64,000 bases of DNA from Actinacidiphila guanduensis (GCF_900103985.1 NZ_FNIE01000006.1:372001-436000); one strand, 5' to 3'. Shown: positions 35,127-43,785, numbered from the stretch's first letter. The notes: a model not told the origin generated them from the sequence alone. Numbers and translations: made by a program.

Positions 35127-36023
35127 CTACGGCTCCAGCGGCGGCACCGGGAGCGCGGCCAGCCGGTCGGGGTCGGCGAGGATCGTGATGGTGGTGATCC
35201 GGCCGTCCCTGATCGTGAAGGACATCACCGACACCGGGGTGCCGCCGGCCACACCGAGCAGCCCCTCCGTGCCGCCGACCAGCACCCGGCGCGCGGTGAC
35301 GGTCTCGGCCAGCGTGCGGAAGAGCATCGCCTGGCGGGCGACCTCGCCAGAGCCGCGGACGACCCGCGAGGAGCCGAGCCCGCGGGTGCCGGCGTCCGCC
35401 CGCAGCACCACGTCCGGGTCGAGGACGGCCATCAGCGCCTCGAAGTCGCCGCCGCGGGCCGCGGCGAGGAAGGCGTCCACCGCAGCGCGCTGGCGGGCCG
35501 CGTCCCGGTCCGGCTCGGTGCCCGACTCCTGCACCCGGCGCCGCGCCCGGCTCGCCAGCTGCCGGGCGGCGCTCGGGCTGCGGCCGACGACGGGCGCGAT
35601 GTCGTCGAAGGGCACGCCGAACATGTCGTGCAGCACGAAGGCGACCCGCTCGGCCGGGCCGAGGGTGTCCAGGACCACCAGCAGGGCCAGGCCCACCGCG
35701 TCGGCGAGCACCGCCTGCTCCTCGGGGCCCGTGGCCGCGGGCGCGGTCAGCAGCGGGTCGGGCACGTGGATCTCCAGCGGCTCCTCGCGGCGCTGCCCGC
35801 GGGCCCGCAGCATCGACAGGCAGATCCGGGCGGTGACCGTGGTCAGCCAGCCGCCCAGGTTGCCGATGCCCTCCGCGCCGGTGCGGTCCAGGCGCAGCCA
35901 CGCCTCCTGGACGGCGTCCTCGGCCTCGCTCACCGAGCCGAGCATCCGGTAGCCGACCGCCCGCAGGTGCCCGCGGTGCTCCTCGAACCGCGCCGCCAGG
36001 GATTCCACGTCGTCACTCGTCAT
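35127..36023 (-). CDS. ECF sigma factor with C-terminal SnoaL-like domain (ECF41/SigJ type)
   Basis: A 298-residue sigma factor. Region 2 is FEEHRGHLRAVGYRMLGSVSEAEDAVQEAWLRL and region 4 is PAERVAFVLHDMFGVPFDDIAPVVGRSPSAARQLASRARRR-like (residues ~120-165). A C-terminal NTF2/SnoaL-like domain (~190-298) ends with ILADPDRLAAL, similar to the NPDKL motif by which ECF41 sigmas are self-controlled, replacing an anti-sigma factor. No oxidoreductase or carboxymuconolactone decarboxylase partner gene is adjacent, which is the usual ECF41 neighbour. The ATG at 36023 has AGGAGGG upstream; the longer reading from 36074 is not supported. It is convergent with the MFS gene (34 bp). Confidence 0.88.
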   Translation of the reverse strand: MTSDDVESLAARFEEHRGHLRAVGYRMLGSVSEAEDAVQEAWLRLDRTGAEGIGNLGGWLTTVTARICLSMLRARGQRREEPLEIHVPDPLLTAPAATGPEEQAVLADAVGLALLVVLDTLGPAERVAFVLHDMFGVPFDDIAPVVGRSPSAARQLASRARRRVQESGTEPDRDAARQRAAVDAFLAAARGGDFEALMAVLDPDVVLRADAGTRGLGSSRVVRGSGEVARQAMLFRTLAETVTARRVLVGGTEGLLGVAGGTPVSVMSFTIRDGRITTITILADPDRLAALPVPPLEP

Positions 36024-36186
36024 GGGGATCACCCTCCTCTGACGCAGCGGCGGACGCGAATGTGACGGCCGCACGGGGACGTTGTGCAGGACGGTGGAGC
36101 GCTGCGGCGGGGTTGCGCGGGCGCGTCGGCGGGACTGCGGCGGGGATTCGGCGCTTCGGCGGGACTGCGCCGGGACTGCCGGGGGC

Positions 36187-36708
36187 TCAGGCCGTCACCG
36201 GCTCGCTCCGCCGGACCCCGTAGGCGCGGGCGGCCAGCGCGGCGGTGCGGGTGACCGTCATCGCCACCGCCATGAGCACCAGCCCGTCGGTGATGGCGTC
36301 GCCGGTGACCGCGTGGCGCACCATCCAGCGGCCGAGCTGCGCGGAGAACCAGTGCTCGGAGCCGTAGGAGAACGCCGTGCGGGCGCCGGCCACCGCCACC
36401 CACAGGGCCGCGTACCCGAGGCCGGCCCGGCTGACCGGGCGGCCGGTGCGCGGGCTGCGGTAGACGTGGGTGAGGCCGGCCGCCGCCAGGCCGCAGGCGA
36501 TCCCGGCGAGGGTGCCGCCGACCTCGATGCGCAGGCCGTCGCCCTGGGTGACCAGGGCCTTGGCGAAGAGGGGAACGATCGTCCCGGCGAGCACCACCGG
36601 CCGCAGCAGGCGGAAGGGGCCGATCTTGCGGTGCGGGCCGAGGTCGGCCTCCAGGACCGCGAAGAGCACGGCGACGTTGATCACCAGGGCCTGGGTGAGC
36701 GTGGACAT
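36187..36708 (-). CDS. DUF1453/CcdC-like membrane protein
   Basis: A 173-residue membrane protein with about four hydrophobic segments. The opening STLTQALVINVAVLFAVLEADL and the loop HRKIGPFRLLRPVVLAG are typical of a Streptomyces family related to DUF1453. Function unknown. The ATG at 36708 is chosen by comparison with the family; longer readings run into Pro/Arg-rich noise. It is divergent from a second, more distant DUF1453-like gene that heads a two-component operon, over a spacer with repeated TCACCCC words, so both may answer to the same regulator. Confidence 0.65.
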   Translation of the reverse strand: MSTLTQALVINVAVLFAVLEADLGPHRKIGPFRLLRPVVLAGTIVPLFAKALVTQGDGLRIEVGGTLAGIACGLAAAGLTHVYRSPRTGRPVSRAGLGYAALWVAVAGARTAFSYGSEHWFSAQLGRWMVRHAVTGDAITDGLVLMAVAMTVTRTAALAARAYGVRRSEPVTA

Positions 36709-36822
36709 GAGCGGTTCCCTCACGGGTCGGGGACGCGGCCGGGGCCGGCCGGGCCGTCTCGCCCGGCTCGCACAGCGTCCGGCCGCGGGGGGTGCCGGGG
36801 CGCCGTAGCAGGGGGCGACTTC

Positions 36823-36942
36823 CGGGGTGACCCGCCGGCGGCCCCTCACCCCGCCGCCGGGCGTCCTCACCCCGGGCCGTCACCCCTGGCGGGGCCCGTC
36901 GTGCCGGGCGGATCACCCCGCGCCTCACCCCGCGGTGTGACG
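36823..36942. promoter_or_regulatory. Cluster of TCACCCC repeats in a divergent spacer
   Basis: TCACCCC occurs about five times (near 36846, 36866, 36880, 36912 and 36924) plus the inverse GGGGTGA at 36823, within 110 bp of the 423-bp spacer (36709-37131) between two DUF1453-like genes. Tandem CGTCGAACCCC words lie closer to the right-hand gene (about 37072-37119). It could be a response-regulator binding array. No gene is seen in this spacer. Confidence 0.5.
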
Positions 36943-37131
36943 CCCGCCTCCGGCCCCGCTCCGTAGCGTCGTCGGAGCCGGGACCCCACGGGGACCGGCG
37001 GCCGGGCCGCGGATCGGGGCCCGGCCGAAAGACCCCGGTGGCAGCCCGTGCGGGGCCCGCCGCAGACCCCGGTCGAACCCCGTCCCACCCCGTCGAACCC
37101 CCGTCGAACCCCGTAGAAGGAGGAGGACGCC

Positions 37132-37848
37132 ATGCTGGAAGTCCTGGCCGTGATCGCGATCGTGGCGTACGTGATCGGCCGCCAGCTGCTCGGGGAGTCG
37201 CTGCGCGGGAAGCGGGTGGTCGTGCTGCCGCTGGTGCTCACCGTCGTGGGGCTGACCCGGCTCGGCAGCAGCGGCCACCCGGTGCGGCCGCTGGACGTCG
37301 CCTTCCTCGCCGCGGGGGCGCTGGTCGCCGCCGCCATCGGCGCCGGGCAGGGCGCGATGATGCGGCTGGAGGCGCGCGAGGGCGGCCTGTGGGGACGGAT
37401 GCCGGTCCGCGGGCTGCTGCTGTGGGTCGCGCTGGTCGCCGTCCGCTTGCTCAGCACGCTGCTGGCCGGCGCCATGGGCGCGCACGTCGCCGCATCCAGC
37501 GCGCCCATCGTGTTCCTGCTCGGCGTCAACCGGCTCGGGCAGGCCGCCGCCATCACCTACCGGGCGTGGAGCGCGGGCATCCCCTTCGCCCGCGAGAAGG
37601 ACGGCTCGGTCTTCCTGGCCGACCGCCTCTCCCCCGGCACGGCGAACACGGCGAACCCTTCGGGCACTTCGCACCCGCGCCCTTCGAACCTGTCGGGCCT
37701 CTCGGGTGTCCGCGGCCGCCGCGGCGGTCTTCTGGACGGGCTCCTCGACGGCGTGCGCAACGGGACGCAGAACGGCCCCCTGGGCACCTCTCCGCGCGGC
37801 CGCGACCGCGGGACGGACCGCCGCCGCGGCTCCCGGCGGTTCCGGTGA
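37132..37848 (+). CDS. DUF1453-like membrane protein heading a two-component operon
   Basis: A 238-residue protein. Residues 1-~160 hold about five hydrophobic segments (LEVLAVIAIVAYVIGRQLLG at the start) in the DUF1453 pattern, ending PFAREKDGSVFLADR. The last ~75 residues are a Gly/Arg/Asn-rich hydrophilic tail. AGAAGGAGGAGGACGCC gives a strong ribosome-binding site. Its stop overlaps the start of the histidine kinase by GTGA, so it could be a sensory partner of that kinase, although this is only context. Function unknown. Confidence 0.65.
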   Translation: MLEVLAVIAIVAYVIGRQLLGESLRGKRVVVLPLVLTVVGLTRLGSSGHPVRPLDVAFLAAGALVAAAIGAGQGAMMRLEAREGGLWGRMPVRGLLLWVALVAVRLLSTLLAGAMGAHVAASSAPIVFLLGVNRLGQAAAITYRAWSAGIPFAREKDGSVFLADRLSPGTANTANPSGTSHPRPSNLSGLSGVRGRRGGLLDGLLDGVRNGTQNGPLGTSPRGRDRGTDRRRGSRRFR

Positions 37849-39125
37849 CAGGCCCGGCCACGTACGGGCTGCGCCGGGTCGGACGCGCGGTTGTCCACAG
37901 GCCGGCCGGAGCGACCGCGCCCCGGCCGGCGCCGCGGGGCTATCGTGCTCTCGTGCTCCAGGCGGTCTCGTGGCTGGTCCGGTCGTGCGCGTACGTCGTG
38001 ATCGGGATCGACGTCTTCGCGGGCGGCCCGCTCGGTCCTGTCGCGCTGCCGGTGACCACGGCGGCGTACGCCCTGTGCGGCCTGCTGCTGGCCGTGTGGG
38101 GGCTGCTGGACCTGCGGCGGCAGCGGTCCGGCGCGGTGGCCGGGGAGGTCACCAGGACCGCGGTGCTCGGCGGCATCGCCGTGGTCTCCGCGGTGGTGGC
38201 CGTGCAGCCGGGGCTCACCTCGCTGGCCGCGCTCGGCACGATCGCCGTCCTGGAGATGGCCGTGCACTCCCGGCGGGCGGCCGCCTGGGCGGTGTACGGG
38301 ATCGCGGCGGCGGCCTCGCTGGTCGCCTCGGCCGTGGTCGGCGCCGACACCGCGACGCTGCTCGGGGTGCCGCTGCTGCTCGTCGCCGGCCTGCTGGTGG
38401 GCCTGAACCGGCGGGCGTACCGGGCGCAGGCCGAGCAGAGCGCCGTCCTGCTCGCCCAGGCCGAGCAGCTGCGGGCCGAGCAGCGCCGCGGCGCGGTGCT
38501 GGACGAGCGGGCCAGGCTCGCCCGGGAGATCCACGACGTGCTCGCGCACTCGCTGGGCGCCCTGGGCATCCAGATCCAGGCCGCCCGCGCCCTGCTGACG
38601 GACCATCAGGACACCGGCCGGGCGGTGGAGGTACTCACCGTCGCCCAGCGGATGGCCTCCGACGGCCTGGCCGAGACCCGCCGCGCGGTGCACGCGTTGC
38701 GATCCGACACCCCGCCCCTGACCGAGGAGTTGACGCGGATGGCCGCCATCCACGAGCAGCGGCACGGCGGCACCGTGCGGCTCACCGTCGCCGGCGAGCC
38801 GCTGCCGCTGCCGCCGGACCAGGCGCTCGCCCTGGTCCGCACCGCCCAGGAGTCGCTGACCAACGCCGCCAAGCACGCGCCCCGGCGCCCGGTGGCCGTC
38901 GGCCTGGAGTACGGCGAGGAGACCGTGACCCTGACCCTCGCCAACCCGCTCGCCGACGGGGCGCCCCCGCCCGGGGCCGCCTTCGCCACGGTCGACGGCG
39001 GCTACGGCCTGACCGGCATGCGCGAGCGGCTGCTGCTGCTCGGCGGCACCCTGACCGCGGGCGCCTCCGGCGGCACCTGGACGGTGACCGCGAGCGTGCC
39101 GGCGAACGGGCGGCCCACCGCGTGA
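37845..39125 (+). CDS. Sensor histidine kinase (NarL/DesK type)
   Basis: A 426-residue kinase. Residues ~40-190 hold about five hydrophobic segments with no large periplasmic domain, so it probably senses membrane or intracellular cues. A coiled stretch leads to the HisKA_3 dimer domain LAREIHDVLAHSLGALGIQIQ (phospho-acceptor His). The ATPase domain has the N-box LVRTAQESLTNAAKHA and G-box GGYGLTGMRERLLLLGG. GTG at 37845 overlaps the previous stop; an internal GTG about 33 codons on is possible. Co-translated with the response regulator. Confidence 0.9.
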   Translation: MTGPATYGLRRVGRAVVHRPAGATAPRPAPRGYRALVLQAVSWLVRSCAYVVIGIDVFAGGPLGPVALPVTTAAYALCGLLLAVWGLLDLRRQRSGAVAGEVTRTAVLGGIAVVSAVVAVQPGLTSLAALGTIAVLEMAVHSRRAAAWAVYGIAAAASLVASAVVGADTATLLGVPLLLVAGLLVGLNRRAYRAQAEQSAVLLAQAEQLRAEQRRGAVLDERARLAREIHDVLAHSLGALGIQIQAARALLTDHQDTGRAVEVLTVAQRMASDGLAETRRAVHALRSDTPPLTEELTRMAAIHEQRHGGTVRLTVAGEPLPLPPDQALALVRTAQESLTNAAKHAPRRPVAVGLEYGEETVTLTLANPLADGAPPPGAAFATVDGGYGLTGMRERLLLLGGTLTAGASGGTWTVTASVPANGRPTA

Positions 39126-39847
39126 ACACGAGCGAGGAGGGGGCCGCGGGCGGCGGCGAGCCCGCGCTGCGGGTGGTGGTCGCGGACGACCAGGCCGCCG
39201 TGCGCGAGGGGCTGGTGCTGCTGCTCGACCTGCTGCCCGGTATCGACGTGGTGGGCTCGGCGGCCGACGGGCGGCAGGCGCTGGAGGTCGTCGCCGAGCA
39301 GCGGCCCGACGCCATCCTGCTGGACCTGCACATGCCGGTGATGGACGGCATCGAGGCCACCCGCCGGCTGACCGCCGAGCACCCGCAGGTGGCGGTGGTG
39401 GTGCTCACCACGTACGCCGACGACCGCTCGGTGCTGGAGACGCTGCGGGCCGGCGCGCGCAGCTACCTGACCAAGGACGCCGACCGGCTGCACATCGCCC
39501 AGACACTGCGCAGCGCCGTCTCGGGCCTGACGGTGCTGCATCCGCAGGTGCAGGCCGCGCTGCTGGCCGCGGCCGCCGAGGGCCCGGCGGGCGGCCGGGA
39601 GCCGGAGCCGGCGGCGGCCGACCGGCCGGGGCCGCCCCGGCGCGAGGAGCTGCCCGACGGGCTGACCCCGCGCGAGGCCGAGATCCTCGCGCTGATCGCC
39701 CGCGGCCGCAACAACGCCGAGATCGCCGCCGAGCTCTACTTGAGCGCGAACACCGTGAAGACCCACATCAACCGGGTCTTCGCGAAGACGGGTTCACGCG
39801 ACCGCGCGGCCGCCGCCCGCTACGCGCGCGAGCACGGCCTCGACTAG
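39122..39847 (+). CDS. LuxR-family (NarL-type) response regulator
   Basis: A 241-residue regulator. The receiver domain (residues ~17-135) has the acidic pair VADD, the phospho-acceptor in AILLDLHMPVMDG, and the Thr/Lys in VVLTTYADD and YLTKDA. A Glu/Pro/Arg-rich linker leads to the GerE helix-turn-helix LTPREAEILALIARGRNNAEIAAELYLSANTVKTHINRVF-type block (~175-235). The GTG start overlaps the kinase stop by four bases. A terminator follows, so the operon ends here. The TCACCCC cluster upstream of the operon is a candidate target. Confidence 0.92.
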   Translation: MNTSEEGAAGGGEPALRVVVADDQAAVREGLVLLLDLLPGIDVVGSAADGRQALEVVAEQRPDAILLDLHMPVMDGIEATRRLTAEHPQVAVVVLTTYADDRSVLETLRAGARSYLTKDADRLHIAQTLRSAVSGLTVLHPQVQAALLAAAAEGPAGGREPEPAAADRPGPPRREELPDGLTPREAEILALIARGRNNAEIAAELYLSANTVKTHINRVFAKTGSRDRAAAARYAREHGLD

Positions 39848-39866
39848 CGGCAGGGCGCGTCAGGGC

Positions 39867-39906
39867 GATGCAGACCGACGCGGGCCGACGCAGACCGACG
39901 CGGGCC
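39867..39906. repeat. Two 20-bp direct repeats
   Basis: GATGCAGACCGACGCGGGCC followed directly by GACGCAGACCGACGCGGGCC, one mismatch, 20 bp after the response regulator stop. Confidence 0.6.
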
Positions 39907-39983
39907 GACGCGCATCAGCAGCGACCCGGCGCCGGTTGACGCCGCCCGTGCCGGCTGAGGATCGCGGCGCGGTTCCGGACACG

Positions 39984-40022
39984 CCGAAGGGGCGGTCCCG
40001 GCAGTGGGAGCCGCCCCTTCGG
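39984..40022. terminator. Terminator between response regulator and SPW genes
   Basis: CCGAAGGGGCGG-TCCC pairs with GGGAGCCGCCCCTTCGG around a 7-base loop, with a single bulged base. Placed between convergent genes and usable on both strands. Confidence 0.75.
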
Positions 40023-40049
40023 GCCTTGCCTGCGGCGGGGCCGCGCCCC

Positions 40050-40511
40050 TCAGCGGGCGCGCCGCCGCATGAAGCCGAGGCCCATGGTGAGCAGCCCCAG
40101 CAAGCACGCGGCACCGCCGGTGAAGCAGTTGTTCCAGATCGTGTCGTGGGTGTTGGCGTTCCCCGTCACCACCCATGGCGCGATGATGGTCCAGATGCCG
40201 ATCGCCACGGCCACCCAGCCGAGGCCGTGGGTGCGCTCCAGGACAGAGCCGTAGCCCATGGCCAGTACGGCCAGCGCAAGGCCGACCACCAGGTTGCTCA
40301 CACGCAGGCTGGCGATGTTGTCGAAACCCACCACCCACGGGGAGATCGCCAGCCACAGGCCGGTGAGCAGGCACAGTCCTTCGATCACGCCCGCGAACGG
40401 CTTGTCGGAGACCTCCGCGTACCGGGCCCGCAGCCCCATGATGTCCGGGTGCTGGTCGATGGCGGAGTGCGTCGACGGAGAAGTCGGCGAATGAGTCGAA
40501 TCGGTGGCCAT
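40050..40511 (-). CDS. SPW repeat membrane protein
   Basis: A 153-residue membrane protein with four hydrophobic segments after a Ser/Thr/His-rich N-terminus (~20 residues). It contains the SPW motif in LAISPWVVGF and a second, related copy in TIIAPWVVTG, each between helices, which is the hallmark of the SPW family (PF03779). Function unknown; members are common in actinobacteria and sometimes stress-induced. A single gene with a terminator shared with the convergent two-component operon. Confidence 0.88.
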   Translation of the reverse strand: MATDSTHSPTSPSTHSAIDQHPDIMGLRARYAEVSDKPFAGVIEGLCLLTGLWLAISPWVVGFDNIASLRVSNLVVGLALAVLAMGYGSVLERTHGLGWVAVAIGIWTIIAPWVVTGNANTHDTIWNNCFTGGAACLLGLLTMGLGFMRRRAR

Positions 40512-40666
40512 CTAAGCCACCTCCCTTTCGCATGTGCAGTCGCTTCTTACGCCGGATGTCCTTCGGTTCTCCATTCCGAAGCTGCCGCATCCTTACTCAG
40601 CGTAAAACCGCTGACCGCCTTGGTGCCACCCGAAGCGGGACGTTTTGTCCAGGTGCGCGCATCCGT

Positions 40667-41287
40667 TCAGGTGGCGGCGGGCGCCTGCGAGGCCGGCAGG
40701 GCTTCCGCGGGGGCCTTCTCGGCGGCGTCCAGCAGCGCGGCCGCGGCCTCGCGGGCGAAGGAGGACGCGGTCGGGTCGTGGTCCATCCGGCCGGAGAAGG
40801 TGACGCCGTCGTAGAGCAGGTGCAGCTTGCGGGCGAGGCCGGCCGGGTCGGCGACCCCGCAGTCGGCGGCGAGTTCGGTCAACAGCGCGCGGATCCGGCC
40901 GCGGTAGACGGCGGTGACCTCCTCGGCGGTGCTGCCGTGCGGCGCCTCGGAGCAGGCGGCCATGAACGCGCAGCCGTTGTAGCCGGGGTCGGTGATCTGC
41001 TCGCCCTGGGCGTCGAAGACGCCGAGCAGCCGCTCGCGCGGCGTGCGGAAACGGGTCAGCGCGCGGTCGATGCGGGCGAGGTTGTTGTCGCGGCGCAGCT
41101 CCAGGTAGGCGCGGACCAGCCCGTCCTTGTTGCCGAAGCTGTTGTAGAGCGACGCCTTGGCGACGCCGGCGCGCTCGATGACCCGGTCGATACCGGTCGA
41201 CTGCACGCCCTCGGCGTAGAAGAGTTCGTTGGCCGCCGCCAGCAGGCGCTCACGCGCGGACGGTTTGGCCGCAGACTTCGGCATCAT
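40667..41287 (-). CDS. TetR family repressor
   Basis: A 206-residue regulator. The N-terminal helix-turn-helix is RERLLAAANELFYAEGVQSTGIDRVIERAGVAKASLYNSFGNKDGLV-like (residues ~11-58). The ligand domain has GYNGCAFMAACSEA, a pattern of TetR_C_6-like members. Palindromes AGACAG-N2-CTGTCT lie 15-28 bp upstream of this gene and also upstream of the neighbouring MFS gene, so it probably represses both. It follows the MFS gene on the same strand but is separated from it by a very strong terminator, so it has its own promoter. Confidence 0.9.
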   Translation of the reverse strand: MMPKSAAKPSARERLLAAANELFYAEGVQSTGIDRVIERAGVAKASLYNSFGNKDGLVRAYLELRRDNNLARIDRALTRFRTPRERLLGVFDAQGEQITDPGYNGCAFMAACSEAPHGSTAEEVTAVYRGRIRALLTELAADCGVADPAGLARKLHLLYDGVTFSGRMDHDPTASSFAREAAAALLDAAEKAPAEALPASQAPAAT

Positions 41288-41301
41288 CGTCGATCCCTCT
41301 C

Positions 41302-41315
41302 AGACAGGTCTGTCT
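41302..41315. promoter_or_regulatory. TetR operator, tetR promoter copy
   Basis: AGACAG-GT-CTGTCT, a perfect inverted repeat with a 2-base centre, 14 bp upstream of the tetR start. The same arms recur in front of the MFS gene at 42762-42775. Confidence 0.85.
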
Positions 41316-41328
41316 ATCGTACGGCTGT

Positions 41329-41383
41329 CCTCTCGACGGCGCCCGCCGGGGGCCAGGGTCTCCCGGCGGGCGCCGTCGAGAGG
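41329..41383 (-). terminator. Perfect 22-bp-stem terminator after MFS gene
   Basis: CCTCTCGACGGCGCCCGCCGGG is followed, after 11 bases, by its exact complement. The longest perfect stem seen in the window, 36 bp past the MFS stop. Confidence 0.9.
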
Positions 41384-41418
41384 ACCGTCCACGAGCACTC
41401 GGGACCGTCCGGGAAACG

Positions 41419-42717
41419 TCAGCTCTCCTGGACAGCCTGCGGGGTGCGGCGGCCGAGCAGCAGCGCGGCCAGGGCGCCGGCGGCCAGCACCACGACCGCC
41501 GCGCTGTACTCGCGGGCGGTGTCCAGCAGCCCGCCGCCGTGCACCACCAGCACGCCGCCGATCACGGCCGGCAGGCCCATGCCGAGGTAGGAGACGACGT
41601 AGAGCAAGGAGAGCACGCCGGCCCGCTCGTGCGGCTCGGCCAGCGGCACGACCAGCCGGATGCCGCCCTGGAAGCCGGCGCCGAAGCCGAAGCCGGCCAC
41701 CGCGCTGCCGATCAGGAAGAGCGTCTCGGGACCGGTGCCGCCGCCCCCGGAGCCGATCGCCAGCACGGTGAGGCCGACGCCGACGATCAGGGCGGCCACG
41801 CCCACCACCATGACGGTGCGCGAGGCGACCTGGCGCAGCAGCGGCACCGACAGGGCGGCCGGCAGCGCGAGGACGAACAGCGGCAGACCGCCGTAGACCA
41901 CGGAGTCGGAGTGGGCGAGGCCGTCGATCAGGGCCGGGCCGAGCGAGCCGTAGAAGCCGGCCAGGGCCCACACCGAGAAGAGCACCGGCACGGCGACGGC
42001 GACGGCCCCCCGGGTGGCCTTGGGCAGCTTGATCTCGGGCACCATGCTGGCCAGCGCGCCCGGCTTGCGGGTCACCGTCTCGCGCAGCACGAGCACACCG
42101 AGGGCCTGGACCACGAATATCGCCAGCAGGGCGTAGTAGACGAAGTGGGTGGGCGCGGGCAGGTAGCGCACGACCAGGCCCGAGACCAGGGCGCCGGTGG
42201 CGGTGCCGATCGGCGGGGCGAAGGAGTTGGCGAGCGCGCCCTTGGCCCGGTCGATGTCGAGCAGGCCCGCGCCGATGGCGCCGAGCGCGGCGCCGGTGGA
42301 CACGCCCTGCACCACGCGGCCGGTCATCAGCAGGGCGACGCTGCCCGCGTTGGCGAAGACCACCATGGCGACCACCTGGCCGGCCAGGCCCACCAGCAGC
42401 ATCGGGCGGCGGCCGACGTGGTCGGAGATCTTGCCGAAGATCAGCAGGGCGACCAGCACCATCAGGGCGTAGACGCCGAAGACGACGGTGGTGGTGATCG
42501 GCGAGAAGCCCCATTCGCGCTGGTAGACCGCGTAGAGCGGGGTGGGGGCGCTGGAGGCGGCGAGCAGGGTGACGACGATCGAGGCGAGCAGCGCCATGGC
42601 CGCGCCGGGACCGAGCCCGCGCCGCCCGGCGGCCGCGCCGGCGCCCGCCGGACCGGTGGCGGCCTCTTTCGGGCTCGGCCTTCGGCGGGTGGCGTCAGTG
42701 GTCTGTGCGACGGACAT
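41419..42717 (-). CDS. MFS transporter, TetR-controlled
   Basis: A 432-residue permease with about 12 hydrophobic segments. The first loop has the MFS motif A variant GKISDHVGRRPMLLVGL, and SSAPTPLYAVYQREWGFSP near the start is typical of actinobacterial efflux permeases of this subfamily. A 35-residue hydrophilic Ala/Gly/Pro-rich N-terminus precedes the first helix. It has its own AGACAG-type operator 45 bp upstream, matching that of tetR, so it is the likely efflux target of that repressor. Substrate unknown. Confidence 0.88.
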   Translation of the reverse strand: MSVAQTTDATRRRPSPKEAATGPAGAGAAAGRRGLGPGAAMALLASIVVTLLAASSAPTPLYAVYQREWGFSPITTTVVFGVYALMVLVALLIFGKISDHVGRRPMLLVGLAGQVVAMVVFANAGSVALLMTGRVVQGVSTGAALGAIGAGLLDIDRAKGALANSFAPPIGTATGALVSGLVVRYLPAPTHFVYYALLAIFVVQALGVLVLRETVTRKPGALASMVPEIKLPKATRGAVAVAVPVLFSVWALAGFYGSLGPALIDGLAHSDSVVYGGLPLFVLALPAALSVPLLRQVASRTVMVVGVAALIVGVGLTVLAIGSGGGGTGPETLFLIGSAVAGFGFGAGFQGGIRLVVPLAEPHERAGVLSLLYVVSYLGMGLPAVIGGVLVVHGGGLLDTAREYSAAVVVLAAGALAALLLGRRTPQAVQES

Positions 42718-42761
42718 GGCATGCTCCCCTGGGACGGATGTGTGGTGCGAGCATCTACATT

Positions 42762-42775
42762 AGACAGACCTGTCT
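42762..42775. promoter_or_regulatory. TetR operator, MFS promoter copy
   Basis: AGACAG-AC-CTGTCT, identical arms to the site at 41302-41315, 45 bp upstream of the MFS start in an AT-richer patch. Confidence 0.85.
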
Positions 42776-42929
42776 GTTCAAGTCAACCGGTGGTTTGCCG
42801 CGCCCCCTACGGGTGAGCCGTGGGGTGTCCGCTTCCCGGGCCCGTACGGCGGTGGTACGGTCCCGGGCCACCGCCCGGAGCGGGCCCGCGCGGCCCGCGC
42901 CGGAGAACGTCCGGAGCAGGAGGGCAGCC

Positions 42930-43754
42930 GTGTCAGCAGCCGCGAAGGGAGCCCGGGCCGCAGCGGGGACCCCGGGCAGGAAGCCGGGCGGGAAGCCGGC
43001 GGCCAGTTCGGGCAACAGTTCGGGCACCAGCTCGGGCCGGGCGGGCAAGGACCCGCTCGGCACGTACCGGCGCAAGCGGGACTTCGCCCGTACCGCCGAG
43101 CCGAGCGGGGACGAGGCGCCGGGCGCCGACGGGGCGGGGACGCCCTCGTACGTGATCCAGATCCACGACGCCAGCAGCCTCCACTTCGACTTCCGGCTGG
43201 AGGTCGACGGCGTCCTGAAGTCCTGGGCGGTGCCCAAGGGCCCCTCGGACGACCCGCACGACAAGCGCCTCGCGATGCCGACCGAGGACCACCCCATGGC
43301 CTACCGCGACTTCGAGGGCGTCATCGAGGCGGGCGAGTACGGCGGCGGCACGGTGATCGTCTGGGACGCCGGGCGCTACCGCAACGCCAGCACCGACCGC
43401 TCGGGCCGCGAGATCCCCTTCGCCGAGGCGCTGCGCCGCGGCCACGCCTCCTTCCGGCTGTTCGACGGCAAGCTGCACGGGCGATGGTCGCTCACCCGGT
43501 TCCGCAAGGGCGAGGGCGAGCCGGACGAGAGCGGGCACGCCAAGGGCGAGGCGTGGCTGCTGGTGAGGTCCGAGGAGCGCGGGCCCGCGCGGCGGGCGGG
43601 CGGCGCCGGCCGGGCCGGCGGCAGCCGCGCCCCGGCCGCACCGGCGCGCCGCCGCGGCACCCCCGACCCGGGCCGGGCCCGCTCGATCAGGACCGGCCGC
43701 ACCCTGCGCCAGGTGGCCCGCGCGGGCGGCCCCGTCTGGCACTCGGACCGATGA
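42930..43754 (+). CDS. LigD-type 3'-phosphoesterase domain protein
   Basis: A 274-residue protein. A Gly/Ser/Lys-rich N-terminal ~45 residues precede the LigD phosphoesterase domain (about 45-215): LGTYRRKRDFART, then HDASSLHFDFRLEVDGVLKSWAVPKG-type block with catalytic His and Arg, and AGEYGGGTVIVWDAG and LHGRWSLTRF. These domains trim 3'-phosphate or ribonucleotide ends during nonhomologous end joining. The polymerase and ligase domains that normally share the polypeptide are absent; a ligase is the next gene. The last ~60 residues are a basic Arg/Ala/Gly tail. AGGAGGGCAGCC precedes the GTG at 42930. Confidence 0.88.
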   Translation: MSAAAKGARAAAGTPGRKPGGKPAASSGNSSGTSSGRAGKDPLGTYRRKRDFARTAEPSGDEAPGADGAGTPSYVIQIHDASSLHFDFRLEVDGVLKSWAVPKGPSDDPHDKRLAMPTEDHPMAYRDFEGVIEAGEYGGGTVIVWDAGRYRNASTDRSGREIPFAEALRRGHASFRLFDGKLHGRWSLTRFRKGEGEPDESGHAKGEAWLLVRSEERGPARRAGGAGRAGGSRAPAAPARRRGTPDPGRARSIRTGRTLRQVARAGGPVWHSDR

Positions 43755-43785
43755 GGGCGGCCGGCGCGGTGCCGGGAGGACGGTC

